Positions 6,982 through 14,547 of a stretch of DNA of 23,044 nt are shown here, piece by piece. Made by a program: the position numbers and the translations under genes. The stretch covers positions 1 through 23,044 of the forward strand of contig CAZVWH010000040.1 in assembly GCA_964631175.1 (NCBI GenBank). Reading direction: 5' to 3'. Below the pieces are notes generated by a model. That model made no database searches, was not told the DNA's origin, and saw only the letters and a list, made by a program, of their open reading frames with translations. Position 1 is the stretch's first letter. Each line of letters begins with the position of its first letter. Source of the stretch: CAZVWH01 sp964631175. Lineage in GTDB: Bacteria > Planctomycetota > Phycisphaerae > Sedimentisphaerales > Anaerobacaceae.

Positions 6982-7710
6982 ATGGCTGTACTGAATGTCA
7001 ATATCGACCATGTTGCTACGGTCAGGCAGGCTCGGCTGACCGATGAGCCGGACCCTGTCTGGGCGGCGGTCGAGTGCGAGCTGGCAGGGGCGAACGGAAT
7101 CACCATTCACCTGCGTCAGGACAGACGCCATATTTGCGACCGTGACGTTCGACTGCTAAAAGAAACCGTTGCCTGCAAACTCAACCTCGAAATGTGTATG
7201 GCTGAACCCATAGTCAAAATCGCTGAAGATATTAAACCCGACCAGGTGACGTTGGTTCCTGAAAAAAGGGCTGAGCTTACCACCGAAGGTGGACTGGATT
7301 GCGCAAAGCAAAAAAAACGCCTTGCCGAAGTTGTCAAAAGAATGCACAAAAAAGGTATCTTAGTGAGCACCTTTATCGCACCGCAGAAAGAGCAGATAAT
7401 CGCTTCGGCTCAGACCGGCTGCGATGCGGTCGAGCTGCATACCGGCATGTACGCAAATGCAAAAAAAGAAAAAGAGATTGAAAAAAGATTATCCGATCTG
7501 GAAAATGCCAAAACCTTAGCGATGGAAAATAATCTAATAGTGCATGCAGGGCACGGTCTAACATATCGCAATATCACCCCCGTAGCACGCATCAAGGGAA
7601 TTTGCGAGTTCAATATCGGCCACAGCATTATAGCACGGGCGGTATTTGTCGGCATAAGGCAGGCAACCGCGCAGATGATAGAGTTGATAAACAAAAGTAA
7701 GCAAAAGTAG
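6982..7710 (+). CDS. pdxJ: Pyridoxine 5'-phosphate synthase
   Basis: This enzyme condenses 1-deoxyxylulose-5-phosphate with 3-amino-2-oxopropyl phosphate, the ring-closing step of the DXP-dependent vitamin B6 pathway. The TIM-barrel family signatures are all present: LNVNIDHVATVRQAR at the N-terminus, ITIHLRQDRRHI with His43, NLEM with Glu70, TLVPEKRAELTTEGGLD, and the phosphate-site NLIVHAGHGLTYRN with His188 and His191. Length (242 aa) is standard. AGGACAGGG precedes the ATG. Its TAG stop is contributed by the first bases of a palindromic repeat that fills the space to dapA. Downstream dapA is on the same strand 63 bases away, so the two may be co-transcribed through that repeat. Confidence 0.97.
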   Translation: MAVLNVNIDHVATVRQARLTDEPDPVWAAVECELAGANGITIHLRQDRRHICDRDVRLLKETVACKLNLEMCMAEPIVKIAEDIKPDQVTLVPEKRAELTTEGGLDCAKQKKRLAEVVKRMHKKGILVSTFIAPQKEQIIASAQTGCDAVELHTGMYANAKKEKEIEKRLSDLENAKTLAMENNLIVHAGHGLTYRNITPVARIKGICEFNIGHSIIARAVFVGIRQATAQMIELINKSKQK

Positions 7711-7759
7711 GGTGGACACCGCCCACCATTTTTTTATCGGTGTGCAATGCACACCCTAC
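7707..7759. repeat. Palindromic repeat GTAGGGTG...CACCCTAC between pdxJ and dapA
   Basis: The outer arms GTAGGGTG (7707-7714) and CACCCTAC (7752-7759) are perfectly complementary. Inside are GGTGGACACCGCCCACC and GTGTGCAATGCACAC, each able to fold by itself, with a T-run (7729-7736) between them. The first arm supplies the pdxJ TAG stop, and the dapA ribosome site AAAGGAG begins at the next base. A related unit, GTAGGGTGCGAT...ATCGCACC, occurs at 20701-20723. Confidence 0.65.
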
Positions 7760-7773
7760 AAAGGAGCTTGAAA

Positions 7774-8643
7774 ATGTTTACAGGAGCAATGGTAGCGCTC
7801 GTTACACCTTTTCAGGATGGTGAAGTTGATTGGGAAACACTCGATGAGCTGATAGATTTCCAGATGGAAAACGGTATAGACGCGATAGTACCTGTGGGTA
7901 CCACGGGCGAATGTCCAACGCTAAGCCACGAAGAGCACAAAAAAGTCAATGAAAGAATAGTCAAAGCCGTTGGTGGAAATGTTCCTGTAATTGCCGGTGC
8001 CGGCTCGAACAGCACGGCAGAGGCTATCGAACTAACGGCATTCGCAAAAAAAGTTGGTGCCGACGCTACCTTACAGGTCTGCCCATACTATAACAAGCCT
8101 ACACAGGAAGGTTTTTATCAGCATTTCAAAGCGATTGCAGAGGAAGTTAACCTGCCTATAGTGCTTTATAATATTCCAGGCCGATGCGGAGCCGGCTTGA
8201 CACCTGATACGATTGCCCGCTTAGCTGAGCTTGAAAATATCGTTGCTATCAAAGAAGCGACCGGAAGTCTCGACCAGGCCAGTGAAATCGCTGCCCGCTG
8301 CGATATAACCATTATCTCGGGGGATGACTCGATGACACTGCCACTTGCTGCTGTGGGAGGTAAGGGCGTCATCAGCGTCGTGGCAAACATAGTGCCGGCG
8401 GACGTTAAAGCGATGACCGATTTAATCCTCCAGGGAGATTTTGTCTCAGCCCTTAAATGGCACAAAAAGCTGTTTGCACTGAGCAAAGGTATGCTTACCT
8501 TAGCCACGAATCCCATACCTGTCAAGGCAGCAATGGCCATGCTGAATATGATGTCGGAGGAGCTGCGCCTTCCGATGACGCCGTTGGAAGATAGCAAGAA
8601 AGAAATCTTGCGGCAAACTCTCCAGGAATACGGCCTGCTTTAG
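7774..8643 (+). CDS. dapA: 4-hydroxy-tetrahydrodipicolinate synthase
   Basis: The enzyme condenses pyruvate with aspartate semialdehyde, the first step of the diaminopimelate/lysine branch. Key residues are in place: Thr43-Thr44 in VGTTGECPTL, Tyr106 in CPYYNKPTQEGFY, Tyr132 and Arg137 in VLYNIPGRCG, and the Schiff-base Lys160 in IVAIKEATGSLDQ. Length (289 aa) is typical. The frame is also open from an ATG at 7747, but that start lies inside the palindromic repeat. AAGGAG at 7761-7766 stands 7 bases before the ATG at 7774, which also aligns with the family's usual MFTGAMVALVTPF start. It ends 26 bases short of the convergent LRR gene; no clear terminator is seen in that space. Confidence 0.97.
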   Translation: MFTGAMVALVTPFQDGEVDWETLDELIDFQMENGIDAIVPVGTTGECPTLSHEEHKKVNERIVKAVGGNVPVIAGAGSNSTAEAIELTAFAKKVGADATLQVCPYYNKPTQEGFYQHFKAIAEEVNLPIVLYNIPGRCGAGLTPDTIARLAELENIVAIKEATGSLDQASEIAARCDITIISGDDSMTLPLAAVGGKGVISVVANIVPADVKAMTDLILQGDFVSALKWHKKLFALSKGMLTLATNPIPVKAAMAMLNMMSEELRLPMTPLEDSKKEILRQTLQEYGLL

Positions 8644-8669
8644 AAACTTATGTCTCATCGCCTTCTTCC

Positions 8670-10685
8670 TTATGGGCGAGATGGCTGCCGCCGACTTGAT
8701 GGGGGGTAATTCCGCTGCCTGGCCATAACCTGCTGGCGTGTAACCATCTGTCCGGGCCACTTTGAGCCGGTACGCACCATAATGAGATTAGGCAGAACGA
8801 AAAACAATCGACGCATGCTCGACCGACTGAAATTGTGCTCACCGATAAGAGTCAGGTTTGCAAGCGAATCAAGCTGCTCAAGATACTCCAAGCCTCGAGC
8901 AGTGAGCCGACCACCATAAATATTGAGCATATCAAGCCTTTTCATGTTCACAAGGTTTCTAAGTCCTTCGTCGGTAATACTCGGCCCACCGACGGTCAAA
9001 TGCTCCATATTCGTCAGATCTGCAAGGTAAGCCATACCCCGATCACTAATACCCATCGGTTTGTTTACAGAAGAGATGATCTGAAACCACCTAAGCTGAG
9101 TAAGTTTCGACAAACAAGCCAGGTCCTGATCACGTATCACATCACCATGGTGTGGCGTGCCTATAGAAAGCTTCTCAAGACTTTTCAGACCTGATATATC
9201 CAAACCTGAATAATCCTGTTTGACACCGTGCAAATTAAGCTCCCTCAGATTCGGCAGTTCGTTAAGGCATGATAATCCGGCAATTGTTATATTAGCCTCA
9301 AATACATCCAGATTCCGTAGCGACTTTAGGACAGTCAGCTTTGCCAACCCCTTATTTGTTACATTGGAACAGCCAAATAGCCACAGGTTCTTTATATTAG
9401 TCAGCTTCGCGATGTAGTCCAGTCCGGCGTCGGTGATACCGATGCTTCCAATTGTAAGCTCTTCGAGCGACTGTAGCTTTGCCAGCTCAGCAACGCCCCT
9501 ATCAGTATAGTAATCCTTGTCCATATTTGGATTGACATAGTGTGCCCTCGCAATCCTAAGGTGCCTCAGATTCTTTAATTCGCCCAGATAGGCTAATCCC
9601 TTATCACTGATGCCTTTGTCAGGTAAATCCAGGTATTCGAGTGACTCGATTTGACAAAGATGGTAAAGGCCTTCGTCAGTTACCTTGGAGTTTTTAATGT
9701 CGAGCTTTCTAAGAGAAGGAAGTTGTTTAAGACAGACAATACCCTCATCAGTTATTGCCTCCACCCAGTGCAGACTCAGATTCTCAAGAGTCTTAATCTG
9801 GGCAAGATGCACAAGGGCTGCATCCGTCAAGTGCGGAAGGTGTCCCGCGTCCAGAATCCGCAGCGATGGAATATTTTTGAGATGTACCATACCTGCATCT
9901 GTAAAGTTCTTTCCGGAAAGCATCAGACATCGCAGCCGTGGCAGTTTCGCCAGATGCGCAAGGCCTGCATTGGTCATACGACCCTGGCCAAGAGTCAGCT
10001 CTTCGAGAGACAAATTAGCTAAGTGCGCTAAGCCGGCATTTGTGATTCGGCTTAGCCCTAAATACAATCCCTTTAGTGACTGAATTTGAGCTATCTCAGC
10101 CAGCTCTTCGTCTGTTAGCTTCATGGACAGCGACAGTCGTTCAAGAGATTTCAACCCGCGAAGGTATTTAATCCCTTTGGTTGATATGACCGTATCATCA
10201 ATATGTAAAATCCTCAGTCCCGTCAGATGAGCAATATGTGGCATTATCCTATCATTTGGCTTTGGTGCGGGCGGTGGTGGACGGTATATAGCCAGTTTGT
10301 AAAGGTCATTGGGGTCAAGCTCGGAAAGAGGCGACAAATCACGCTTACCGGATTGGCTGACAATAAGTGCAAGCTGCATCCCGGCAGGTATAGTAACATC
10401 GCCCTTTGCCTGTCCAAAGGACTTCCACTCTGTGCCGTTCTCTGTACCGAAGAAAGAGCTTTGGATTTGCCTTTTGACGCCTTCATCCTGGATAAGAAGA
10501 TTCCCCAATGAGCGGTCCTCTGGAAAACGAATAACTCGTTCTTCTCTCGGTGACTGAGCCTGAGATTCAACAGGACGGCTTGGCTCAGGTTTTTTCTGCT
10601 CAACTGCTTCGGAAAAGGCCGGCAAAGTGATTGCAGACATATAAACTAAAATCAGAAAGCAAACTTGTCTTAAAAACTTATTCAT
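8670..10685 (-). CDS. Exported leucine-rich-repeat protein, RNI/cysteine-containing-like type, about 19 repeats
   Basis: A signal peptide is seen at residues 1-26 (FLRQVCFLILVYMSAITLPA, cleavage likely after SEA). It is followed by a Pro/Gln-rich charged linker (about 28-55) and an unrecognised region to about 150. From there about 19 repeats of 23-28 residues run to about 640, each of the form LxxLxLxxxxITDxGLxxLAxL; examples are ITNAGLAHLANL, VTDEGLYHLCQI and ITDEGLRNLVNM. This is the RNI-like horseshoe common in planctomycete proteins and usually taken as a protein-binding scaffold. The C-terminus is basic and Pro/Gln/Arg-rich (about 645-671). No enzymatic domain is seen, so it is a binding protein of unknown partner acting outside the cytoplasm. 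It is 175 bases downstream of the glycosyltransferase gene on the same strand, with a hairpin and a candidate promoter between them. Confidence 0.85.
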   Translation of the reverse strand: MNKFLRQVCFLILVYMSAITLPAFSEAVEQKKPEPSRPVESQAQSPREERVIRFPEDRSLGNLLIQDEGVKRQIQSSFFGTENGTEWKSFGQAKGDVTIPAGMQLALIVSQSGKRDLSPLSELDPNDLYKLAIYRPPPPAPKPNDRIMPHIAHLTGLRILHIDDTVISTKGIKYLRGLKSLERLSLSMKLTDEELAEIAQIQSLKGLYLGLSRITNAGLAHLANLSLEELTLGQGRMTNAGLAHLAKLPRLRCLMLSGKNFTDAGMVHLKNIPSLRILDAGHLPHLTDAALVHLAQIKTLENLSLHWVEAITDEGIVCLKQLPSLRKLDIKNSKVTDEGLYHLCQIESLEYLDLPDKGISDKGLAYLGELKNLRHLRIARAHYVNPNMDKDYYTDRGVAELAKLQSLEELTIGSIGITDAGLDYIAKLTNIKNLWLFGCSNVTNKGLAKLTVLKSLRNLDVFEANITIAGLSCLNELPNLRELNLHGVKQDYSGLDISGLKSLEKLSIGTPHHGDVIRDQDLACLSKLTQLRWFQIISSVNKPMGISDRGMAYLADLTNMEHLTVGGPSITDEGLRNLVNMKRLDMLNIYGGRLTARGLEYLEQLDSLANLTLIGEHNFSRSSMRRLFFVLPNLIMVRTGSKWPGQMVTRQQVMARQRNYPPSSRRQPSRP

Positions 10686-10708
10686 AATTAATAATCCGCA
10701 GTCTTCAA

Positions 10709-10740
10709 AAAAATTTAGTCCCTCACATGACTAAATTTTT
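10709..10740. terminator. Perfect 12-base AT-rich hairpin between the glycosyltransferase and LRR genes
   Basis: AAAAATTTAGTC (10709-10720) and GACTAAATTTTT (10729-10740) form a perfect 12-base stem with an 8-base loop. On the minus strand the stem ends in a run of seven T's, so it could end the glycosyltransferase transcript. Because it lies just downstream of the candidate LRR promoter, it could also fold in the LRR leader as an attenuator. The low GC content of the stem makes a classical terminator uncertain. Confidence 0.4.
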
Positions 10741-10744
10741 CTAT

Positions 10745-10774
10745 ATAATAGACACAAAAAAGAATCATGCGCAA
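10745..10774 (-). promoter_or_regulatory. Candidate promoter of the LRR gene
   Basis: On the minus strand TTGCGC (10774-10769), 18 bases, then TATTAT (10750-10745) lie about 60 bases before the LRR ATG. The -10 box is good and the -35 box is weak. Confidence 0.3.
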
Positions 10775-10787
10775 TAAAAAATGAAAT

Positions 10788-10856
10788 TTAATTACTGGTT
10801 ACTGAATTAACTATTTAACCAATTACCAGTTACCAGTTAACCAACTGCCAATTGCC
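10788..10856. repeat. ACCAGTTACCAGT-type dispersed repeat
   Basis: Short words recur in both orientations: TTACTGGTTACTGAATTAA on one side of AACTATTTAACC, and AATTACCAGTTACCAGTTAA on the other. The two halves are roughly inverted copies. It occupies the 3' side of the glycosyltransferase gene, just outside its stop codon. The pattern is a low-complexity dispersed palindrome and no gene is seen in it. Confidence 0.5.
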
Positions 10857-10860
10857 GCTT

Positions 10861-11979
10861 TCAGCTTTTAAGCCATTGTGGTGCCTGGTGATAGGCCTGT
10901 AGTGTTGCGGAAATCATTTTGCTAACCGAGTGATTTTCCCGCAAGTTTTGCTGAGCATTCCGGGCGATTTGCTTAGCAAACTCCTTTCGATCGAATAGCC
11001 GCTGCAAGCTGCTTCTTATGCTAACCTCGTCATTCGGGTCAAACAAAACGGCTGTCCGGTCCTCAATAATCAAATCGTCAACGCCCCCCTTGCAAGCTGC
11101 AACGGCTGAGCCTACGCTCATTGCCTCCAATAAAAAAGGATTAAAAGCGGTGGCCGGCTGTAGTTGAATAAAAATATCACCAGCAGCAAGAATCGAACGC
11201 CACGGCTTCAGTCTCGGAACAATAGTAACAGTTTCGGAAAGACCCAGCGCCGCTAATAATTTTCGCAATTGTCTCTCCTTCCGCCCTGTTCCTATTATGA
11301 CCAATATAAATTCATATCCGTGAATCTTCAAAAGTCTTACCGCGCCGAATAAATTCTCAAAGTCAGCCAAATTATCTAAAGGATGAGCTACCACTAAACT
11401 AACCAAACGAGAAGGGTCTGAAAAACACATACAATCCTGTTCTACAAAAGTGCCGATATTTATCTGCTCAATTCGCGAAGCTGCGCGCCGATATGTTTGT
11501 GCCATGTTTTTAGCTATGCTTTTTGTCGGCACAATGATTTTTGCACAATGCCTTGATACAGCAAGTCGTCGCCAACCCAACTTGCGGTGCAAAGAATTAA
11601 CTGCCATTATGTAAGGTGAATCCAATCGACGAGCCAATCGCTTTGTAAGGCTCGCTTTACTTTCGCACAGACAGTGTAAAACAGTAGGTTTGAAACTCAC
11701 TAACTGCTCAACAAGCTTATTTCTATTGTAAGGCTCCGCCAATAGCAGTTCAATAGCTGGATACCTTATAACCTCAACTGCCCCGCATATAACAGAATCT
11801 ACATCGCAGTCCGGAGGACAAATCAAACCGGTTGGAATCGACTCATCCGCCAGGCCGACCAAAAGGTGCTCCAGGAATATCGAATACTCAAAGATTGTGC
11901 GTTCTGATACAATCAAGGCCGGCCGAATCGCCTTAGTTACCGTAACATGCGACCCTAAATTTTCCCGTTCCTCGCTCAT
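10861..11979 (-). CDS. GT4-like (GT-B fold) glycosyltransferase, divergent
   Basis: The protein has two halves like GT-B enzymes. The C-terminal half (about 190-360) carries LVIIGTGRKERQL (residues 226-238), IVPRLKPWRSILAAGDIFIQ and FNPFLLEAMSVGSAVAACKGGVDDLI, the donor-site block of family GT4. In the family's EX7E motif the second Glu is present (Glu285), but the first position is Thr277. The N-terminal half (about 18-185) has the ICPPDCDVD, VLHCLCESKAS and KIIVPTKSIAKNMAQ phrases of the acceptor domain. A nucleotide sugar is the expected donor, but the acceptor is unknown. AGGTAGGTAG precedes the ATG. It diverges from the otsAB-treT cassette, which could mean shared control. The missing Glu means catalytic activity should not be assumed. 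Confidence 0.8.
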   Translation of the reverse strand: MSEERENLGSHVTVTKAIRPALIVSERTIFEYSIFLEHLLVGLADESIPTGLICPPDCDVDSVICGAVEVIRYPAIELLLAEPYNRNKLVEQLVSFKPTVLHCLCESKASLTKRLARRLDSPYIMAVNSLHRKLGWRRLAVSRHCAKIIVPTKSIAKNMAQTYRRAASRIEQINIGTFVEQDCMCFSDPSRLVSLVVAHPLDNLADFENLFGAVRLLKIHGYEFILVIIGTGRKERQLRKLLAALGLSETVTIVPRLKPWRSILAAGDIFIQLQPATAFNPFLLEAMSVGSAVAACKGGVDDLIIEDRTAVLFDPNDEVSIRSSLQRLFDRKEFAKQIARNAQQNLRENHSVSKMISATLQAYHQAPQWLKS

Positions 11980-12198
11980 CTACCTACCTCAATTGTAATT
12001 TTGTCTTGCTCATTTGCTGTAATCCCGGTGCCGTTCAAAAAGAAAAGAAATTTAGTGCTCTATATACTACAGCAAAAAGAATCTCCGGGCTATTATAAAA
12101 GTCATAACTGATAGGCTCATTTCAACCCTTTGTTTACGGAAAGCACCTTAATTGCACCTGGATTTTTCCGCTTAATCCGGATTGCATAGTATTCAGGC

Positions 12199-12226
12199 TT
12201 GTGATTATTTGTATATTTGGTATAAA
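12199..12226 (+). promoter_or_regulatory. Candidate promoter of the otsAB-treT cassette
   Basis: TTGTGA (12199-12204), 16 bases, then TATAAA (12221-12226) end 21 bases before the otsAB ATG. GGAG (12238-12241) is the ribosome site. This lies at the right end of the 268-base divergent gap; no other element was recognised in that gap. Confidence 0.35.
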
Positions 12227-12247
12227 CAAAACTAACCGGAGAAGATT

Positions 12248-14455
12248 ATGGGAAGATTGATTGTTGCTGCAAACCGATTGCCGTTAAGTATAACAAAAAG
12301 GAAGGGCGAGTTTTATTTTCGTCCGAGTCCTGGTGGACTTGCTGTGGGCCTGTCTTCACTGCCGGAAACCTACGAGCAGCTCTGGATAGGATGGCCGGGA
12401 ATAGCAAGCAATAAATTAACTGCTGAAGACAAAGATAAAATCATAGAAAAGCTCGCCGCCGAAAAGAGTATCCCTGTATTTCTTTCGCAAAAACAAATAG
12501 ATGACTATTATTCGGGATTTTGCAACGAAACAATTTGGCCGCTTTTTCACTACTTCCCAATGCGCATTATATATGAAAATCGTTACTGGCAAACCTACAA
12601 GCAAGTGAACCAGATTTTTTGCGATGAAGTGATAAAGATTGCAAAAAGTGGAGATTATATCTGGGTTCATGATTATCAGTTAATGTTACTTCCGAAACTT
12701 CTGCGACAGAGATTCTCAGACCTGCAAATCGGCTTTTTTCTGCACATACCGTTTCCCTCATTTGAATTGTTTCGGCTTTTGCCGTGGCGCAAAGAAATTT
12801 TAGACGGGTTGCTTGGAGCGGACTTGATAGGATTCCACACTTATGACTACGTCAGGCACTTTCTCAGCAGCGTTTGCAGATTAGTAGGCCTCGAGCACAC
12901 CCTGGGAAAGGTCATCGTTGACAACCGTATTGTTAAAACAGACGCATTTCCCATGGGGATTAATTATGAAAAATACTCGCACGCTATTGACGATACCGGC
13001 GTTAAAAAAGAAGTAAAAAAGATACTGCAAAAAGTAGGAAATCGTAAAGTCATCATATCTATCGACAGATTGGACTACACCAAAGGTATTATGGAGCGAT
13101 TGGAGGCCTTCGACTTATTCTTATCTGAAAATCCCCAATACAAAGGCAAAGTCACTTTGATTATGGTGGCTGTGCCATCCCGCACAGGCGTCGAGGATTA
13201 CAGAATACTGAGGAATAAGCTGGAGCAGCTTGTCGGAAGAGTCAACGGCGAACACGGAACGATCGGCTGGGTTCCCGTCTGGTATCTTTACCAGTTTCTG
13301 CCCTTCAAGAGACTTGCGGCGCTGTATAACATCGCTGATGTGGCTTTAGTAACACCATTGAGGGATGGAATGAATTTAATAGCAAAAGAGTTTATAGCCA
13401 CAAAACTCCATGGCAAAGGGGTCTTAATTATTAGTGAAATGACCGGCGCAGCAAGTGAGCTCGGAGAGGCTCTGATAGTCAACGCAAATAATAAGGAAGA
13501 AATAGTGGCAGCACTAAAGCAAGCATTGGAGATGCCAACGGATGAGCAAATCGAGCGCAACAGAATGATGCAGGAAAGACTTCGACGCTATGACGTCTCA
13601 AGATGGAGCAGCGATTTTCTAAACGCCCTTTCCGATATCAAAAAGACCCAGCAGGAGCTTTCTGTCCACAAATTATCTAAAGCCACACGGCAGAAATTGA
13701 TTAGCGATTATACCAAAAGCAAGAAAAGACTTTTTTTGCTGGACTATGACGGCACACTTGTAGGCTTTAGAGGCAGACCTGAAAAGGCTAAACCCGACCG
13801 TGAGATTCTGAAACTGTTAGAGGGTTTATCGGCAAAACCTAACAACAATGTCGTAGTAATTAGTGGACGACCTAAAGCCGTGCTGGCAAATTGGCTGGGC
13901 AACCTTAATGTAACTCTCGCTGCTGAACACGGGGCCTGGATAAAAGAAAAAAGTAAAGATGGGCCTGACCATTCTGCGAACTGGCGATGTATAGAATCTC
14001 TCAGCAGCGACTGGAAAGACTCAATTAGGCCTATCCTTGAGCTTTACTCAGACCGAACCCCAGGTTCTTTGGTTGAAGAAAAGGACTTCTCGCTGGTTTG
14101 GCACTATCGCAAAGCTGACCCTGAGCTTGCCTATGTCAGGGGCCAGGAGTTAAGATATGCCCTTTTGAACCTGACTGCAAATCTGGATGTCGGTGTGTTT
14201 GAAGGCAATAAAATATTGGAAATAAAGAACCGCAGCATAAACAAAGGCCGGGCAGCAGAAACCTGGCTTGCCAATCAAAATTGGGACTTTATTATAGCAG
14301 CAGGAGATGATTATACAGACGAGGAGATGTTTACCATTCTGCCCGATACAGCCTATTCGATCAAAGTAGGCATCGGTATCTCAAAAGCACGATTCAACGT
14401 AGATACCATATCAGAAATCAGGCTGTTGCTCCAAGAATTAGCTTCTAAAGTGTAA
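12248..14455 (+). CDS. otsAB: Fused trehalose-6-phosphate synthase / trehalose-6-phosphate phosphatase
   Basis: The N-terminal part (about 1-470) is a GT20 synthase joining UDP-glucose (or another NDP-glucose) to glucose-6-phosphate. It has the donor-binding GGLAVGL (29-35), WVHDYQLMLLP with Asp142, FFLHIPFPSFELFRLLP, IDRLDYTKG with Arg274 and Lys279, and LVTPLRDGMNLIAKEF. The C-terminal part (about 488-735) is a HAD-type phosphatase: LFLLDYDGTLVGF with Asp499 and Asp501, VVISGRP, and the Mg-site GDDYTDEEMF. Together they turn NDP-glucose plus glucose-6-phosphate into free trehalose. Fusions of this order are known from eukaryotes and some bacteria; both catalytic motif sets look intact here. 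GGAG lies 6 bases before the ATG. The trehalose synthase gene follows after 92 bases on the same strand, so the two probably form one trehalose operon for desiccation or osmotic protection. Confidence 0.96.
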   Translation: MGRLIVAANRLPLSITKRKGEFYFRPSPGGLAVGLSSLPETYEQLWIGWPGIASNKLTAEDKDKIIEKLAAEKSIPVFLSQKQIDDYYSGFCNETIWPLFHYFPMRIIYENRYWQTYKQVNQIFCDEVIKIAKSGDYIWVHDYQLMLLPKLLRQRFSDLQIGFFLHIPFPSFELFRLLPWRKEILDGLLGADLIGFHTYDYVRHFLSSVCRLVGLEHTLGKVIVDNRIVKTDAFPMGINYEKYSHAIDDTGVKKEVKKILQKVGNRKVIISIDRLDYTKGIMERLEAFDLFLSENPQYKGKVTLIMVAVPSRTGVEDYRILRNKLEQLVGRVNGEHGTIGWVPVWYLYQFLPFKRLAALYNIADVALVTPLRDGMNLIAKEFIATKLHGKGVLIISEMTGAASELGEALIVNANNKEEIVAALKQALEMPTDEQIERNRMMQERLRRYDVSRWSSDFLNALSDIKKTQQELSVHKLSKATRQKLISDYTKSKKRLFLLDYDGTLVGFRGRPEKAKPDREILKLLEGLSAKPNNNVVVISGRPKAVLANWLGNLNVTLAAEHGAWIKEKSKDGPDHSANWRCIESLSSDWKDSIRPILELYSDRTPGSLVEEKDFSLVWHYRKADPELAYVRGQELRYALLNLTANLDVGVFEGNKILEIKNRSINKGRAAETWLANQNWDFIIAAGDDYTDEEMFTILPDTAYSIKVGIGISKARFNVDTISEIRLLLQELASKV

Positions 14456-14547
14456 AATGACTAAAGTATAAAGTTTGGAGTGACGAAATTGTAAAGTATC
14501 TAATACGTCAAAGCCGGAATAACTTTAGCTCGCTTTAAGGAGCTGAT

